A DNA stretch of 64,000 nucleotides, taken from NCBI RefSeq assembly GCF_039822625.1, contig NZ_JBDLLG010000009.1:62001-126000 (forward strand), read 5' to 3'. A program made the translations under genes and the position numbers. The notes beneath the pieces are model-generated. The model saw only the letters and a list, made by a program, of their open reading frames with translations, made no database searches and had not been told where the DNA came from. Below are positions 30,743 through 39,040 of the stretch, one piece after another (positions within the stretch are counted from its first letter, which is position 1; every line of letters begins with the position of its first letter). The DNA comes from Marinimicrobium locisalis (GTDB taxonomy: Bacteria; Pseudomonadota; Gammaproteobacteria; Pseudomonadales; Cellvibrionaceae).

Positions 30743-32494
30743 ATGACCACCGACTTTTTGTCACTGCCCGAGCTGAAAACCAAACTCAGCGCTCTACTCA
30801 GCTACCTTTACCCACAAACCGACACCGAAACCCTCACCGAACAGTGCCTCGAAGCCATCGGCCCGCGCCTCAACCGCGCCATTATACCCCCCGAACAACT
30901 CTGGTCCGAACAAGACTGTCTGCTCATCACCTACGGCAACTCCATCCGCACCCCCAACCAAAAACCCCTGGACACCCTCGAACAATTCCTGCACCAGCGG
31001 CTCCAGGACACTTTCACCGCCGTGCATATACTCCCCTTCTTCCCCCACAGCTCCGACGGCGGCTTCGCCGTCATCGACTACACCCAAGTGGACCCCGAGC
31101 TGGGAGAGTGGGAAGACATCGAAGCCCTGGCGCAAGACTTCAAATTCATGGGCGACCTGGTCATCAACCATGTCTCCAGCCACAGCGGTTGGTTCAAAAA
31201 CTACCAATACGGTAAAGACCCCGGGCGGGACTACTTCGTCGAAGCCAGCCCCCACTACGACCTCTCCATGGTCGTGCGCCCACGCACCAGCCCCCTGCTC
31301 AGAGCCGTGGAAACCAACGACGGACTGAAGCACGTCTGGTGTACCTTCAGCCACGACCAGGTCGACGTGGACTTTCGCAACCCCAAGGTGCTGCTGGAAT
31401 ACTTGCGTATCATCGGCCTATACCTGGATAAGGGGATTCAATGGTTGCGCCTGGACGCCGTGGCCTTTCTGTGGAAGGAAATTGGCACTCCATGCATTCA
31501 TTTGCCTCAAACTCACGAAGTGGTCAAACTCGTGCGGCTGTTGATGGAGTACAAAAATGCCCACGCCATTTTGATCAGCGAAACCAATGTTCCGAACTTG
31601 GAGAACCTGACCTACTTCGGCAACAGTAACGAAGCACACTTAATCTACAACTTCAGCTTCCCGCCCCTGGTTATCCACGCTCTTCTCTGCGGCACCGGCC
31701 AATACCTTAAAAACTGGTTGATGAGTATGCCACCCTCCCCCATGGGCTGTGCCTACTTGAACTTTACCGCCTCCCATGACGGCATCGGCCTGCGCCCCGC
31801 CGAAGGCTATTTGTCGGACGAGGAGCTGACTACCTTTCTAAGTACCCTGCAATCGTTCGGCGGGCGCATTTCCAGCCGAACGGATTTACAGGGCCACAGC
31901 AAGCCCTACGAGGCCAATATCAGCTTGTTTGATGCGTTTAAGGGCACCTACCAGGGCACCGACCGGTGGCAGGAGGCGAGGCTGTTGTGCTCGCAGATTA
32001 TTATGCTCGCCCTGGAAGGGATTCCCGCCTTCTACCTCCATACCTTATTCGCCACCCCGAACGACCTGGACAAGCTGGAAGCCACCCAGCACAACCGTTC
32101 GATTAATCGCAAAAACTGGCACCTCGGGGAATTGGAAGCGCTCCTGGAAGACCCGGAAACGCCCCACTACCGAATTTTCCGGGAACTCAGGCGTTTGATT
32201 GCGCTGCGCCGTTCGCAACCGGCCTTTCACCCGAACGCCACCCAGTTTCCCTTGCACCTGCAGGAGGAGGTGTTCGGTTTCTGGCGGCAAAGCCTGCGTC
32301 GGACGCAAAGCATTTTCTGTTTGAATAATATGAGTGATCGGCCGCAGGAGGTGTGTCTGACCAGTCTCAATTTGCTCAGCACAAAGAGCTGGCTGGATTT
32401 GATCAGCGGTGAGCCCATTGCAGACCTGTACGGCACCTTAACTCTGGCGCCGTATCAGTGTGTTTGGTTGACGAATTATGAGAAGGCACTTTAG
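30743..32494 (+). CDS. GH13_18 phosphorylase, probably glucosylglycerate phosphorylase
   Basis: A 583-residue glycoside hydrolase family 13 subfamily 18 enzyme (sucrose-phosphorylase-like). Catalytic residues are intact: nucleophile Asp238 (WLRLDAVAF), acid/base Glu280 (ILISETNVP) and Asp346 (FTASHDGIG). The start of the barrel reads LPFFPHSSDGGFAVIDY. Subfamily members phosphorolyse sucrose, sucrose 6'-phosphate or glucosylglycerate to glucose 1-phosphate. Because the three genes convergent to it make glucosylglycerate, I favour glucosylglycerate phosphorylase; the enzyme would recover glucose 1-phosphate and glycerate when salt stress ends. Most databases would name it sucrose phosphorylase. 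Repeat clusters lie on both sides. Confidence 0.8.
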   Translation: MTTDFLSLPELKTKLSALLSYLYPQTDTETLTEQCLEAIGPRLNRAIIPPEQLWSEQDCLLITYGNSIRTPNQKPLDTLEQFLHQRLQDTFTAVHILPFFPHSSDGGFAVIDYTQVDPELGEWEDIEALAQDFKFMGDLVINHVSSHSGWFKNYQYGKDPGRDYFVEASPHYDLSMVVRPRTSPLLRAVETNDGLKHVWCTFSHDQVDVDFRNPKVLLEYLRIIGLYLDKGIQWLRLDAVAFLWKEIGTPCIHLPQTHEVVKLVRLLMEYKNAHAILISETNVPNLENLTYFGNSNEAHLIYNFSFPPLVIHALLCGTGQYLKNWLMSMPPSPMGCAYLNFTASHDGIGLRPAEGYLSDEELTTFLSTLQSFGGRISSRTDLQGHSKPYEANISLFDAFKGTYQGTDRWQEARLLCSQIIMLALEGIPAFYLHTLFATPNDLDKLEATQHNRSINRKNWHLGELEALLEDPETPHYRIFRELRRLIALRRSQPAFHPNATQFPLHLQEEVFGFWRQSLRRTQSIFCLNNMSDRPQEVCLTSLNLLSTKSWLDLISGEPIADLYGTLTLAPYQCVWLTNYEKAL

Positions 32495-32581
32495 GACAGA
32501 GAGGGATGGCGGATGCGCCTTGGGCTTATCCGCTCTACGCCTGCGGCACTAGTCAGAGAGCGAAGGGCCTTTACGTCATTT

Positions 32582-32676
32582 GTTGGGTGGCGCTGCGCTT
32601 ACCCAACCTACGCCTAGTTTTCGCTTTGGATAAACCGAGTAACGCGTAGGTTGGGTAAGCGCTAGCGCCACCCGAC
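32582..32676. repeat. Intergenic inverted repeat pair, family A (second pair)
   Basis: 32582-32613 and 32644-32676 are inverted copies differing by one inserted T and one substitution. The core GTAAGCGCAGCGCCACC is shared with the pair at 30.35 kb. It sits between two convergent genes and could form a hairpin in either transcript, perhaps acting as a terminator. Confidence 0.8.
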
Positions 32677-32686
32677 ACAATTATTT

Positions 32687-33901
32687 CTACTTACCGTTGT
32701 CTTTCTCCACGGCTTCCAGCAACTGTTCATACACATCCGGGACCGCGCTTAGCACCCTCGACCAATTCGCCATAAACGGTCGCTCGGTAGGGTCATTCAA
32801 AAACTGGTCCCCCGCGCGCATAATACAGGTGGTAAACAGCTCGACGGCGTTTTCCTCCTGATTCCGATCCAGCGTCATGCCGTTGATGACCGCATCGTTG
32901 TGGTAGCGATCAACCAAGTCCAGTGCCACACGATAGTAGCTGGCCTTAATGGTACGAAACACCTCCGGCGTGAAGACCACCCCTTTTATCGCGAGCTTTC
33001 GGAAAAGGGATTTGGAAATGTCCGTGCTCATCTTGGACAGCCCCCCCTCCGGGTTGTCTGGGGAAAGATCCTGGTGTTTGTGATCGTAGGCGTCGGCAAT
33101 ATCCACCTGACAAACCCGCTCGTCCGAGTAGCGCCGGTTCACCTCCGAGAGCACGCCAATCTCCAGCCCCCAGTCACTGGGAATACGAATGGAGCCGACC
33201 ACATCCATAATCATCGAGAATTCCCCGGCCAGCGGGTAGCGAAAACTGTCAATAAACTCCAAATAGTCGTCGTGGCCAAACACTTTTTCCAGCGCGCGCA
33301 CCAGCGGTGAAACCAACAGCCGACTCACCCGGCCGTTCAACTTGCCATGCGCCGCTCGATAGTAGTAGCCCTTACAAAAAGCATACTTGAAGGTCGGGTG
33401 AACCACCGGGTAAAACAGCTTGGCGACAATGTCCCGTTTGTAGGTGAGGATGTCGCAGTCGTGCAACGCCACCGCCTTGGCACGGTCGGAGGCCAACGCA
33501 TAGCCCAGGCAGTACCAAACGTTGCGCCCCTTGCCCAGCTCATTGGGCGCCAGCCCGTACTCATCCAGCATATGATCAATCGCCTTGAGGCGCGGCCCAT
33601 CGTTCCAAAGAATATGGTGGCGTTGGGGCAGGCGGGAGAAAAACTCCTTGGCGTGTTTAAACTCTTCTTCCGTCGCCCGGTCCAGACCGATGATAATCTC
33701 ATCCAGATAGGTGACTTTACTCAACTCCTGGATAATATTCTCCAGTGCCGGCCCCTGCAGCTCGGAATACAGGCAGGGCAACACCAAACACATGGGCTTT
33801 TTCTCCCGCCACTGGTTCAGCTCGGCTTCCATGGCTTCCAGGGGACGGTCGCCCAGGTTGTGCAAGGTCGCGATACGGCCGTTCTGAAAAAAGTCACTCA
33901 T
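32687..33901 (-). CDS. gpgS: Glucosyl-3-phosphoglycerate synthase (GpgS-like)
   Basis: A 404-residue GT-A glycosyltransferase (GT81 type). It would transfer glucose from an NDP-glucose to 3-phosphoglycerate. Features: LVLPCLYSEL near the N-terminus, NDGPRLKAID, and a metal-binding Asp148-Cys-Asp150 in ALHDCDILTY; then FCKGYYYRAAHGKLNGRVSRLL and DWGLEIGVLSEV typical of the family. A mannosyl-transferring homologue is possible. AGGA lies 8 nt before the start. It is the last gene of a three-gene minus-strand operon with the matching phosphatase and glycerate kinase. Confidence 0.85.
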   Translation of the reverse strand: MSDFFQNGRIATLHNLGDRPLEAMEAELNQWREKKPMCLVLPCLYSELQGPALENIIQELSKVTYLDEIIIGLDRATEEEFKHAKEFFSRLPQRHHILWNDGPRLKAIDHMLDEYGLAPNELGKGRNVWYCLGYALASDRAKAVALHDCDILTYKRDIVAKLFYPVVHPTFKYAFCKGYYYRAAHGKLNGRVSRLLVSPLVRALEKVFGHDDYLEFIDSFRYPLAGEFSMIMDVVGSIRIPSDWGLEIGVLSEVNRRYSDERVCQVDIADAYDHKHQDLSPDNPEGGLSKMSTDISKSLFRKLAIKGVVFTPEVFRTIKASYYRVALDLVDRYHNDAVINGMTLDRNQEENAVELFTTCIMRAGDQFLNDPTERPFMANWSRVLSAVPDVYEQLLEAVEKDNGK

Positions 33902-33983
33902 AATCGTTGTCCTCGTTGTCCGTTTTGGTCTCTGAGCAGGCCACCGTTAACGCTGCCGCAGGAGCGTCGGTGGCTTCCCATCG

Positions 33984-34802
33984 CTAGCGGGTGATGAGTG
34001 TGAGCACCGCCTCGTTCCAGCCGGCGGCGCCCTCCTTTGGTGCAAGGTAGGCCTGACTTAGTGCAGGATCCTCCAGGTGTGAGCCATCGCTGTGCGGAAT
34101 AATGGCCGCGGCATCCACTTGTTTGAGCATGTCCAAATCATTCGGGCTATCCCCCAGGGCAATGCTGAAGGGCGTTGCGCCGAAGTGGTGCCGATATCGC
34201 TGTTGCAAGCGGCCTACCGCATCGCCTTTATCACACCGCCCCATAACATGATAAAAACGCCCACCTTTGACAATGCGCAACTTACGTTTTCCCAGGTCAC
34301 GCTCAAACGCTTCGAAGGCCTTGGGCGTGTCGCGCCAGACAATGGGCTCGGACGCCTTGCGCTGCCCGGCCAGCGCCGCGGCCTCCGGGCTTAACCCGGT
34401 GTGCTGAGCCACTTCCTCGTCCGTCATCCAGGCGAAGCCGGTGAAGCGATAGTCCGGTTTTAGCCCATTGAGCACCGCCAAAATCTGCTCGCGCGGCAGG
34501 CCTCGGTAGTCATAGTAGTAATGATCACTGATAGAGCGCGGATCCACCTCAATGCCCAGCGGCGCCAGCAACGGTTCGGGAATCAGTATCAGGCTGCCGT
34601 TCTCGCACACCAGCGGGTCGGTGTTCCCTAGTTCCCGGCGCAATGCCAGCATCTCCACGTCGGTTTTACTGGAAACCAGCACCAGGGGAATCTCACGTTC
34701 ACGCAGCGCCGCCAATGCCGGTTTGGCCGCCGACCAATCGTAGTCATGGTGGTTCAGTAGCGTCCCGTCCAGATCGGTAAACACAATAATGGGCCGGCTC
34801 AT
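33984..34802 (-). CDS. HAD phosphatase of the mannosyl/glucosyl-3-phosphoglycerate phosphatase family
   Basis: A 272-residue Cof-type HAD phosphatase with motif I FTDLDGTLL (Asp10, Asp12), motif II VSSKT, and motif III/IV GDSPNDLDML. The cap motif CENGSLILIPEPL is typical of MPGP/GpgP. It should dephosphorylate glucosyl-3-phosphoglycerate made by GpgS to glucosylglycerate. Its ATG overlaps the stop of the kinase gene (ATGA, 4 bp). Confidence 0.87.
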   Translation of the reverse strand: MSRPIIVFTDLDGTLLNHHDYDWSAAKPALAALREREIPLVLVSSKTDVEMLALRRELGNTDPLVCENGSLILIPEPLLAPLGIEVDPRSISDHYYYDYRGLPREQILAVLNGLKPDYRFTGFAWMTDEEVAQHTGLSPEAAALAGQRKASEPIVWRDTPKAFEAFERDLGKRKLRIVKGGRFYHVMGRCDKGDAVGRLQQRYRHHFGATPFSIALGDSPNDLDMLKQVDAAAIIPHSDGSHLEDPALSQAYLAPKEGAAGWNEAVLTLITR

Positions 34803-35800
34803 AGGGCGGTTTCTCCAGAGCTCGTTGACGCGGATGGTGCGCAGATGCGGTCGACCCGGTGCTGCCGATTCAACGAAAACACCAAATCGGCCCGCTCAGG
34901 CATTTCGGTCAATATCCAGCGGGTCAAACGCTCGTAGTGGTCAATAAAGCGACGCAGCTGTGCCGAGGACATCAAGCCGGCGGTCTCCTCGCCCTTGGCG
35001 GCCATCGTTCGCGCCAACGCTTCTTCCTGTTCGGAACGCCACTGGTAAACCTGTTCAAAGGAGGGGGCTTTGAGCATCAGCAAGTCGTCCAACTGGGAAA
35101 AAAGGGCTTCATAACCTTTCAGTTGTTCGTTCACATAGCGGCGCCAGCGCCCGTCCGGGTCTTCGGTTCGCTCGAGCTCATTCATGGGTTCGGTCAAGGC
35201 TTCCTCCGGCTGGGGGCGGGCCCCCACGCACCAGCCCTCGAACACCACCAGGTGCGGGCGCCCCTGCCAGGGCTCCCATTGGCTCTCTGGACGACGGTCA
35301 TCCCGGGCCTTGTCAAAGCGCGGAATGCTCAGGTGGGTAGCCGGGCCGGCTTCCGCCAGGTCCGACAACAGCTGCAGCCCGAGCCTCACATCGTGGGTAC
35401 CCGGTACTCCTCGGGTGGCCAGCAGCGGATGAACCGATTGCGCCAGCTCGGCCCGTTCGGCCCGAGTCAGGTACAGATCATCAATGGAAAGACGACAAAC
35501 ACTGAACCCGCGAAGTTCCAGCATGTGGGCAATCACTTCCGCCGCCGTGGATTTACCGGTGCCCTGGGCCCCGTTAATGCCAAGCACCATCGGTTGATCG
35601 AAGGTCGGAAGGCGCCGGGCCAAGCGCTCGGTCAGCGGGCCGTAAACCCCCACCAGGTGCTGAATGACCGGTTCCGGAAGGTCCAGTTGGCGCGCCAGGG
35701 TCGCCTCGTCCGCCGGCGCTTCCCGGCCGAGCACGCCCCATTCCTCCAAAAGTGCCGGGGGCCAAAGAGGGGGTTGGGTGTCAGACAACAACTCACTCAT
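34799..35800 (-). CDS. D-glycerate 3-kinase-like P-loop kinase
   Basis: A 333-residue kinase of the plant GLYK / YggC-like group. Walker A GAQGTGKS (residues 77-84), LSIDDLYLTRAERAELA, then TRGVPGTHD and VVFEGWCVGARP, all typical of glycerate kinases. It would supply 3-phosphoglycerate for GpgS from free glycerate, including glycerate released by the phosphorylase at 30.7 kb. AAGGA lies 8 nt upstream of the ATG. First gene of the operon. Confidence 0.85.
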   Translation of the reverse strand: MSELLSDTQPPLWPPALLEEWGVLGREAPADEATLARQLDLPEPVIQHLVGVYGPLTERLARRLPTFDQPMVLGINGAQGTGKSTAAEVIAHMLELRGFSVCRLSIDDLYLTRAERAELAQSVHPLLATRGVPGTHDVRLGLQLLSDLAEAGPATHLSIPRFDKARDDRRPESQWEPWQGRPHLVVFEGWCVGARPQPEEALTEPMNELERTEDPDGRWRRYVNEQLKGYEALFSQLDDLLMLKAPSFEQVYQWRSEQEEALARTMAAKGEETAGLMSSAQLRRFIDHYERLTRWILTEMPERADLVFSLNRQHRVDRICAPSASTSSGETAL

Positions 35801-35968
35801 GGTGATCGTCCTTATTGGTTTCGCTCGTCACAGTCTCGTAAATCAGACACTACTGAGCATAGCAGTGCAGGAATCAGGCCACTCTAATTCATGACCAGAA
35901 TTGGGCATCGACGTTCGACGTAGAGCCCCGACCCGAACCCCGCGTCCGAGGTTGACGACTATCTGTCA

Positions 35969-35995
35969 TTACTGTAATTTCAGTAATTACTGAAA
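35969..35995. promoter_or_regulatory. Operator with three CAGTAA half-sites before the GbsR-like gene
   Basis: A perfect 18-bp palindrome TTTCAGTAATTACTGAAA (35978-35995) overlaps a second dyad TTACTG-N6-CAGTAA (35969-35986). It lies 18 bp before the start codon, a typical autoregulatory site for a winged-helix regulator; control of the downstream cyd genes would follow from it. Confidence 0.65.
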
Positions 35996-36013
35996 CTTAT
36001 GGAGTACCCCCTA

Positions 36014-36559
36014 ATGGCTGAACATCTAACCCCCATGATTCAATCCTGCGTGTTGCATTTTGGTGAAATGGGTAGCCGCTGGGGCATCAACCGCACAGTG
36101 GGCCAAATGTACGCTCTGCTGGTCCTGAGTGAGGAGCCCCTTTGCGCCGACGATATTGCCGCAGCCCTGGGCTTCTCCCGCTCCAACGTCAGTATGGGGC
36201 TAAAGGAGCTACAATCCTGGGAGCTGGTGCGGCTGCAACATATTCCCGGCGAGCGGAAAGAGTTTTATTCGGCGCCGGATGATGTCTGGGAGATCGCCAA
36301 AACCCTAATCGAGCAGCGCCGGAAACGAGAAATCGACCCCACCCTGTCCACCTTGCGTGGACTGTTGCTGGAGCAGCCCGCTAACCGAGAGGAGGAGTAC
36401 GCGCAAGACCGAATGCGCGACATGCACGAAATGATCGAAATGCTCACCCAATGGACGGTGGAAATTCAGCGCCTGGACCAGAACAACTTGCGCAATCTGC
36501 TCAAGCTTGGGGGCAGTCTGAGCAAGGTTCTGGACATGAAAGATCGGTTTATGAAGTAG
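36014..36559 (+). CDS. GbsR/MarR-family transcriptional regulator
   Basis: A 181-residue winged-helix regulator (CADDIAAALGFSRSNVSMGLKELQSWELV, residues ~38-66, with the wing IPGERKEFYSA), then a helical C-terminal region. I use the ATG at 36014 because GGAG precedes it by 9 nt; ATG 35999 lacks a site. It is 9 bp upstream of cydA, an arrangement that suggests control of the bd oxidase. The ligand is unknown; GbsR itself senses choline. Confidence 0.85.
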   Translation: MAEHLTPMIQSCVLHFGEMGSRWGINRTVGQMYALLVLSEEPLCADDIAAALGFSRSNVSMGLKELQSWELVRLQHIPGERKEFYSAPDDVWEIAKTLIEQRRKREIDPTLSTLRGLLLEQPANREEEYAQDRMRDMHEMIEMLTQWTVEIQRLDQNNLRNLLKLGGSLSKVLDMKDRFMK

Positions 36560-36568
36560 GTACCCCTA

Positions 36569-37939
36569 ATGGAAACGCTGCTGCTATCCCGTATTCAGTT
36601 CGCCGCCAACATCAGCTTTCACATTCTGTTCCCGACCATCACCATCGCCCTGGCGTGGTTCCTGTTCTATTTTAAAGTTCAGCACAATCGCACCGGCGAA
36701 GAGGTGTGGATGCGAGCCTACCGCTTCTGGGTAAAGGTCTTCGCTCTGAGTTTTGCCCTGGGTGTGGTCAGTGGCATCACCATGTCATTCCAGTTCGGAA
36801 CCAACTGGCCGGGCTTTATGGGCACCGTCGGCAACATTGCCGGACCGTTGTTGGGCTATGAAGTGCTCACCGCCTTTTTTATGGAAGCCACCTTTCTCGG
36901 TATTATGCTCTTCGGCATTAACCGGGTGTCCAATCGGGTTCACACCATCGCTACGTTTCTGGTGGCGGTCGGCACTAGCCTGTCGGCGTTTTGGATTCTG
37001 TCTTTGAACTCCTGGATGCACACCCCCGTGGGGTTTGAAATGCGCGAGGGGGTCGCCTACCCGGTGGACTGGCTGGCCATTCTTTTTAATCCCTCCATGC
37101 CCTACCGCCTACTGCACATGATGGTGGCCTCGGGCCTGACAGCCGCCTTCCTGATGGCCGGTTTATCAGCCTACCGCCTGCTTAAAGGCGACCACAAGCC
37201 AGCACCCCGGCTTACTCTAAAAACGGCGATCTACGCCGCAGCCCTGCTGATCCCCCTCCAGATTCTGCTGGGAGACTTGCACGGGCTTAACACCTTGGAG
37301 CACCAACCCGCAAAAGTCGCCGCCATGGAAGGGCTTTGGGAGACCGAAAAGGGGGCGCCTCTGGTGTTGTTTGGCCTTCCCGATGAAGAAGAGAAACGCA
37401 ACCGCTTTGCGCTGGAAGTTCCCGGCGGCGCCAGCTTTATCCTGACCCACGACTGGCAGGGGGAAGTAAAAGGCTTGAACGAGTTTGAGAATGAGCACCC
37501 GCCGGTGGCGCCGGTATTTTGGGGGTTTCGGATCATGGTCGGGCTCGGCGTATTGATGCTGGCCGTCTCCTGGGCCGCCAGTGGCCTTCTCTGGCGACGC
37601 GACGCCCTGCCGAAGTGGATGCTGCGGGTGCTGGTGGGCATGAGTTTTTCCGGCTGGGTCGCCACCCTCGCCGGTTGGTACGTGACCGAAATCGGCCGAC
37701 AGCCCTATCTTGTGACCGGGGTACTGACCACTGAAGAGGCGGTCACGGCGGTCCCGCCGGGCAATGTCGCGACATCACTGGCAATCTATCTCACTCTGTA
37801 TGCCGTGCTCCTGGTGGCCTATATTGCCACGCTGTTTTTGATCGCCCGCAAAGCGGTGAAAATCGACCGCGACGAAGAAGTTCAAACCCTGCAAGACCGC
37901 TACAACCCCATGACTGCCAACGAAGGAGGAGCCTACTGA
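36569..37939 (+). CDS. cydA: Cytochrome bd-type quinol oxidase subunit I (short Q-loop)
   Basis: A 456-residue haem-bearing subunit that oxidises quinol and reduces oxygen to water. Seen: RIQFAANISFHILFPTITIA with the haem-ligand His18, the GRxQ-type IGRQPYLVTG and the quinol-side loop GLNTLEHQPAKVAAMEG. The Q-loop lacks the ~60-residue insertion of E. coli CydA, placing it in the short-loop group that includes the cyanide-insensitive oxidase CioA. It is 9 bp after the regulator and overlaps cydB by 1 bp (TGATG). Confidence 0.94.
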   Translation: METLLLSRIQFAANISFHILFPTITIALAWFLFYFKVQHNRTGEEVWMRAYRFWVKVFALSFALGVVSGITMSFQFGTNWPGFMGTVGNIAGPLLGYEVLTAFFMEATFLGIMLFGINRVSNRVHTIATFLVAVGTSLSAFWILSLNSWMHTPVGFEMREGVAYPVDWLAILFNPSMPYRLLHMMVASGLTAAFLMAGLSAYRLLKGDHKPAPRLTLKTAIYAAALLIPLQILLGDLHGLNTLEHQPAKVAAMEGLWETEKGAPLVLFGLPDEEEKRNRFALEVPGGASFILTHDWQGEVKGLNEFENEHPPVAPVFWGFRIMVGLGVLMLAVSWAASGLLWRRDALPKWMLRVLVGMSFSGWVATLAGWYVTEIGRQPYLVTGVLTTEEAVTAVPPGNVATSLAIYLTLYAVLLVAYIATLFLIARKAVKIDRDEEVQTLQDRYNPMTANEGGAY

Positions 37940-38943
37940 TGGTGACCGGCGAAGCTTACTGGCTACCCCTGACATTTATGGCCCTAATGGGGCTGGCGTT
38001 TTTGGTTTACGCCATTCTGGACGGCTATGACCTGGGTGTCGGCATTTTGCTGCCGCGCGATTCCGAGACCCAGCGCGACACCATGATTTCCTCCATTGGT
38101 CCGTTCTGGGACGCCAACGAAACCTGGCTAGTGCTGGGGGTCGGCATTATTTTGATTGCCTTCCCCATGGCCCATAACGTCATTTTGTATCAGCTGTACT
38201 TGCCCGTCACCTTTATGCTGGCGGGGCTGATTCTGCGCGGCGTCGCGTTTGACTTTCGCGCCAAGGCGCCGGTGGTTTACAAGGGCCGGTGGGACTTGGC
38301 GTTCTGGGGCGGCTCGCTGCTGGCGACCCTTTCCCAAGGCTATATGCTGGGGCTATATGTTATGGGGTTTGAGCGCTCACCCGCCGCCTACGCCTTCGCT
38401 GTACTGAGCGCGGTGTGCGTAACGGCCGGCTACAGTCTGATTGGCGCCGCTTGGCTGGTTATGAAAACCGAGGGCGACCTTCAGGCCCGTGCTGCGCTCT
38501 GGGCCCGTCGCTGCGCCTGGTTGATGGCGCTGGGGCTGGTGAGCGTTTCGGTGGTCAACCCTTTGATCAGCGAGCGGGTGTTCGACAAATGGCTGGGTGG
38601 CGGTCCAGCGCTGTTTCTGCTGCTGATTCCGGCACTGTGTTTTGTGCTATTTCTGGTCAACGACCGCTACCTGGCACACTTCCCCCACGATAATGACGCG
38701 GGTTGCTGGGTCCCCTTCGCCTGCACCATCGGGCTCTTTGTATTGGCCTACTCCGCCCTGGCTTACAGCTTTTTCCCCTATGTGGTCCCCGAGCAAATCA
38801 CCTTTTGGGAGGCCGCCAGCGCCCCGGAATCCCTCTGGTTTATTCTGGTAGGGGTTATCATTGTGCTGCCCGCCATTATCTTCTATACCTTATTTGCCTA
38901 CCGGGTCTTCTGGGGCAAGGCGCGAGAGCTGAACTATTACTGA
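37939..38943 (+). CDS. cydB: Cytochrome bd-type quinol oxidase subunit II
   Basis: A 334-residue membrane partner of CydA. Signatures: LVYAILDGYDLGVGILLP, IGPFWDANETWLVLG and RGVAFDFRAKAP. GGAGGAG precedes the start. No cydX or cydDC gene is nearby. A hairpin terminator follows. Confidence 0.94.
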   Translation: MVTGEAYWLPLTFMALMGLAFLVYAILDGYDLGVGILLPRDSETQRDTMISSIGPFWDANETWLVLGVGIILIAFPMAHNVILYQLYLPVTFMLAGLILRGVAFDFRAKAPVVYKGRWDLAFWGGSLLATLSQGYMLGLYVMGFERSPAAYAFAVLSAVCVTAGYSLIGAAWLVMKTEGDLQARAALWARRCAWLMALGLVSVSVVNPLISERVFDKWLGGGPALFLLLIPALCFVLFLVNDRYLAHFPHDNDAGCWVPFACTIGLFVLAYSALAYSFFPYVVPEQITFWEAASAPESLWFILVGVIIVLPAIIFYTLFAYRVFWGKARELNYY

Positions 38944-38955
38944 GGCAACGTTTGT

Positions 38956-38990
38956 GGGGATGGGGCTTGACGAGCCCTTCCCCGCTTTTT
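38956..38990 (+). terminator. Rho-independent terminator of cydAB
   Basis: Imperfect stem GGGGATGGGGCT / AGCCCTTCCCC followed by GCTTTTT, 12 bp after the cydB stop. Confidence 0.7.
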
Positions 38991-39040
38991 ATCGTTGGCA
39001 GGTTGCCAACCCATAAAAAAACCGAAAGGAAGAAAACCGG

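Noticed and set aside
30743..32494. Straight annotation as sucrose phosphorylase
   Set aside because: The catalytic fold fits, but the neighbouring genes make glucosylglycerate and no sucrose transport or fructose gene is present; kept as a second option only.
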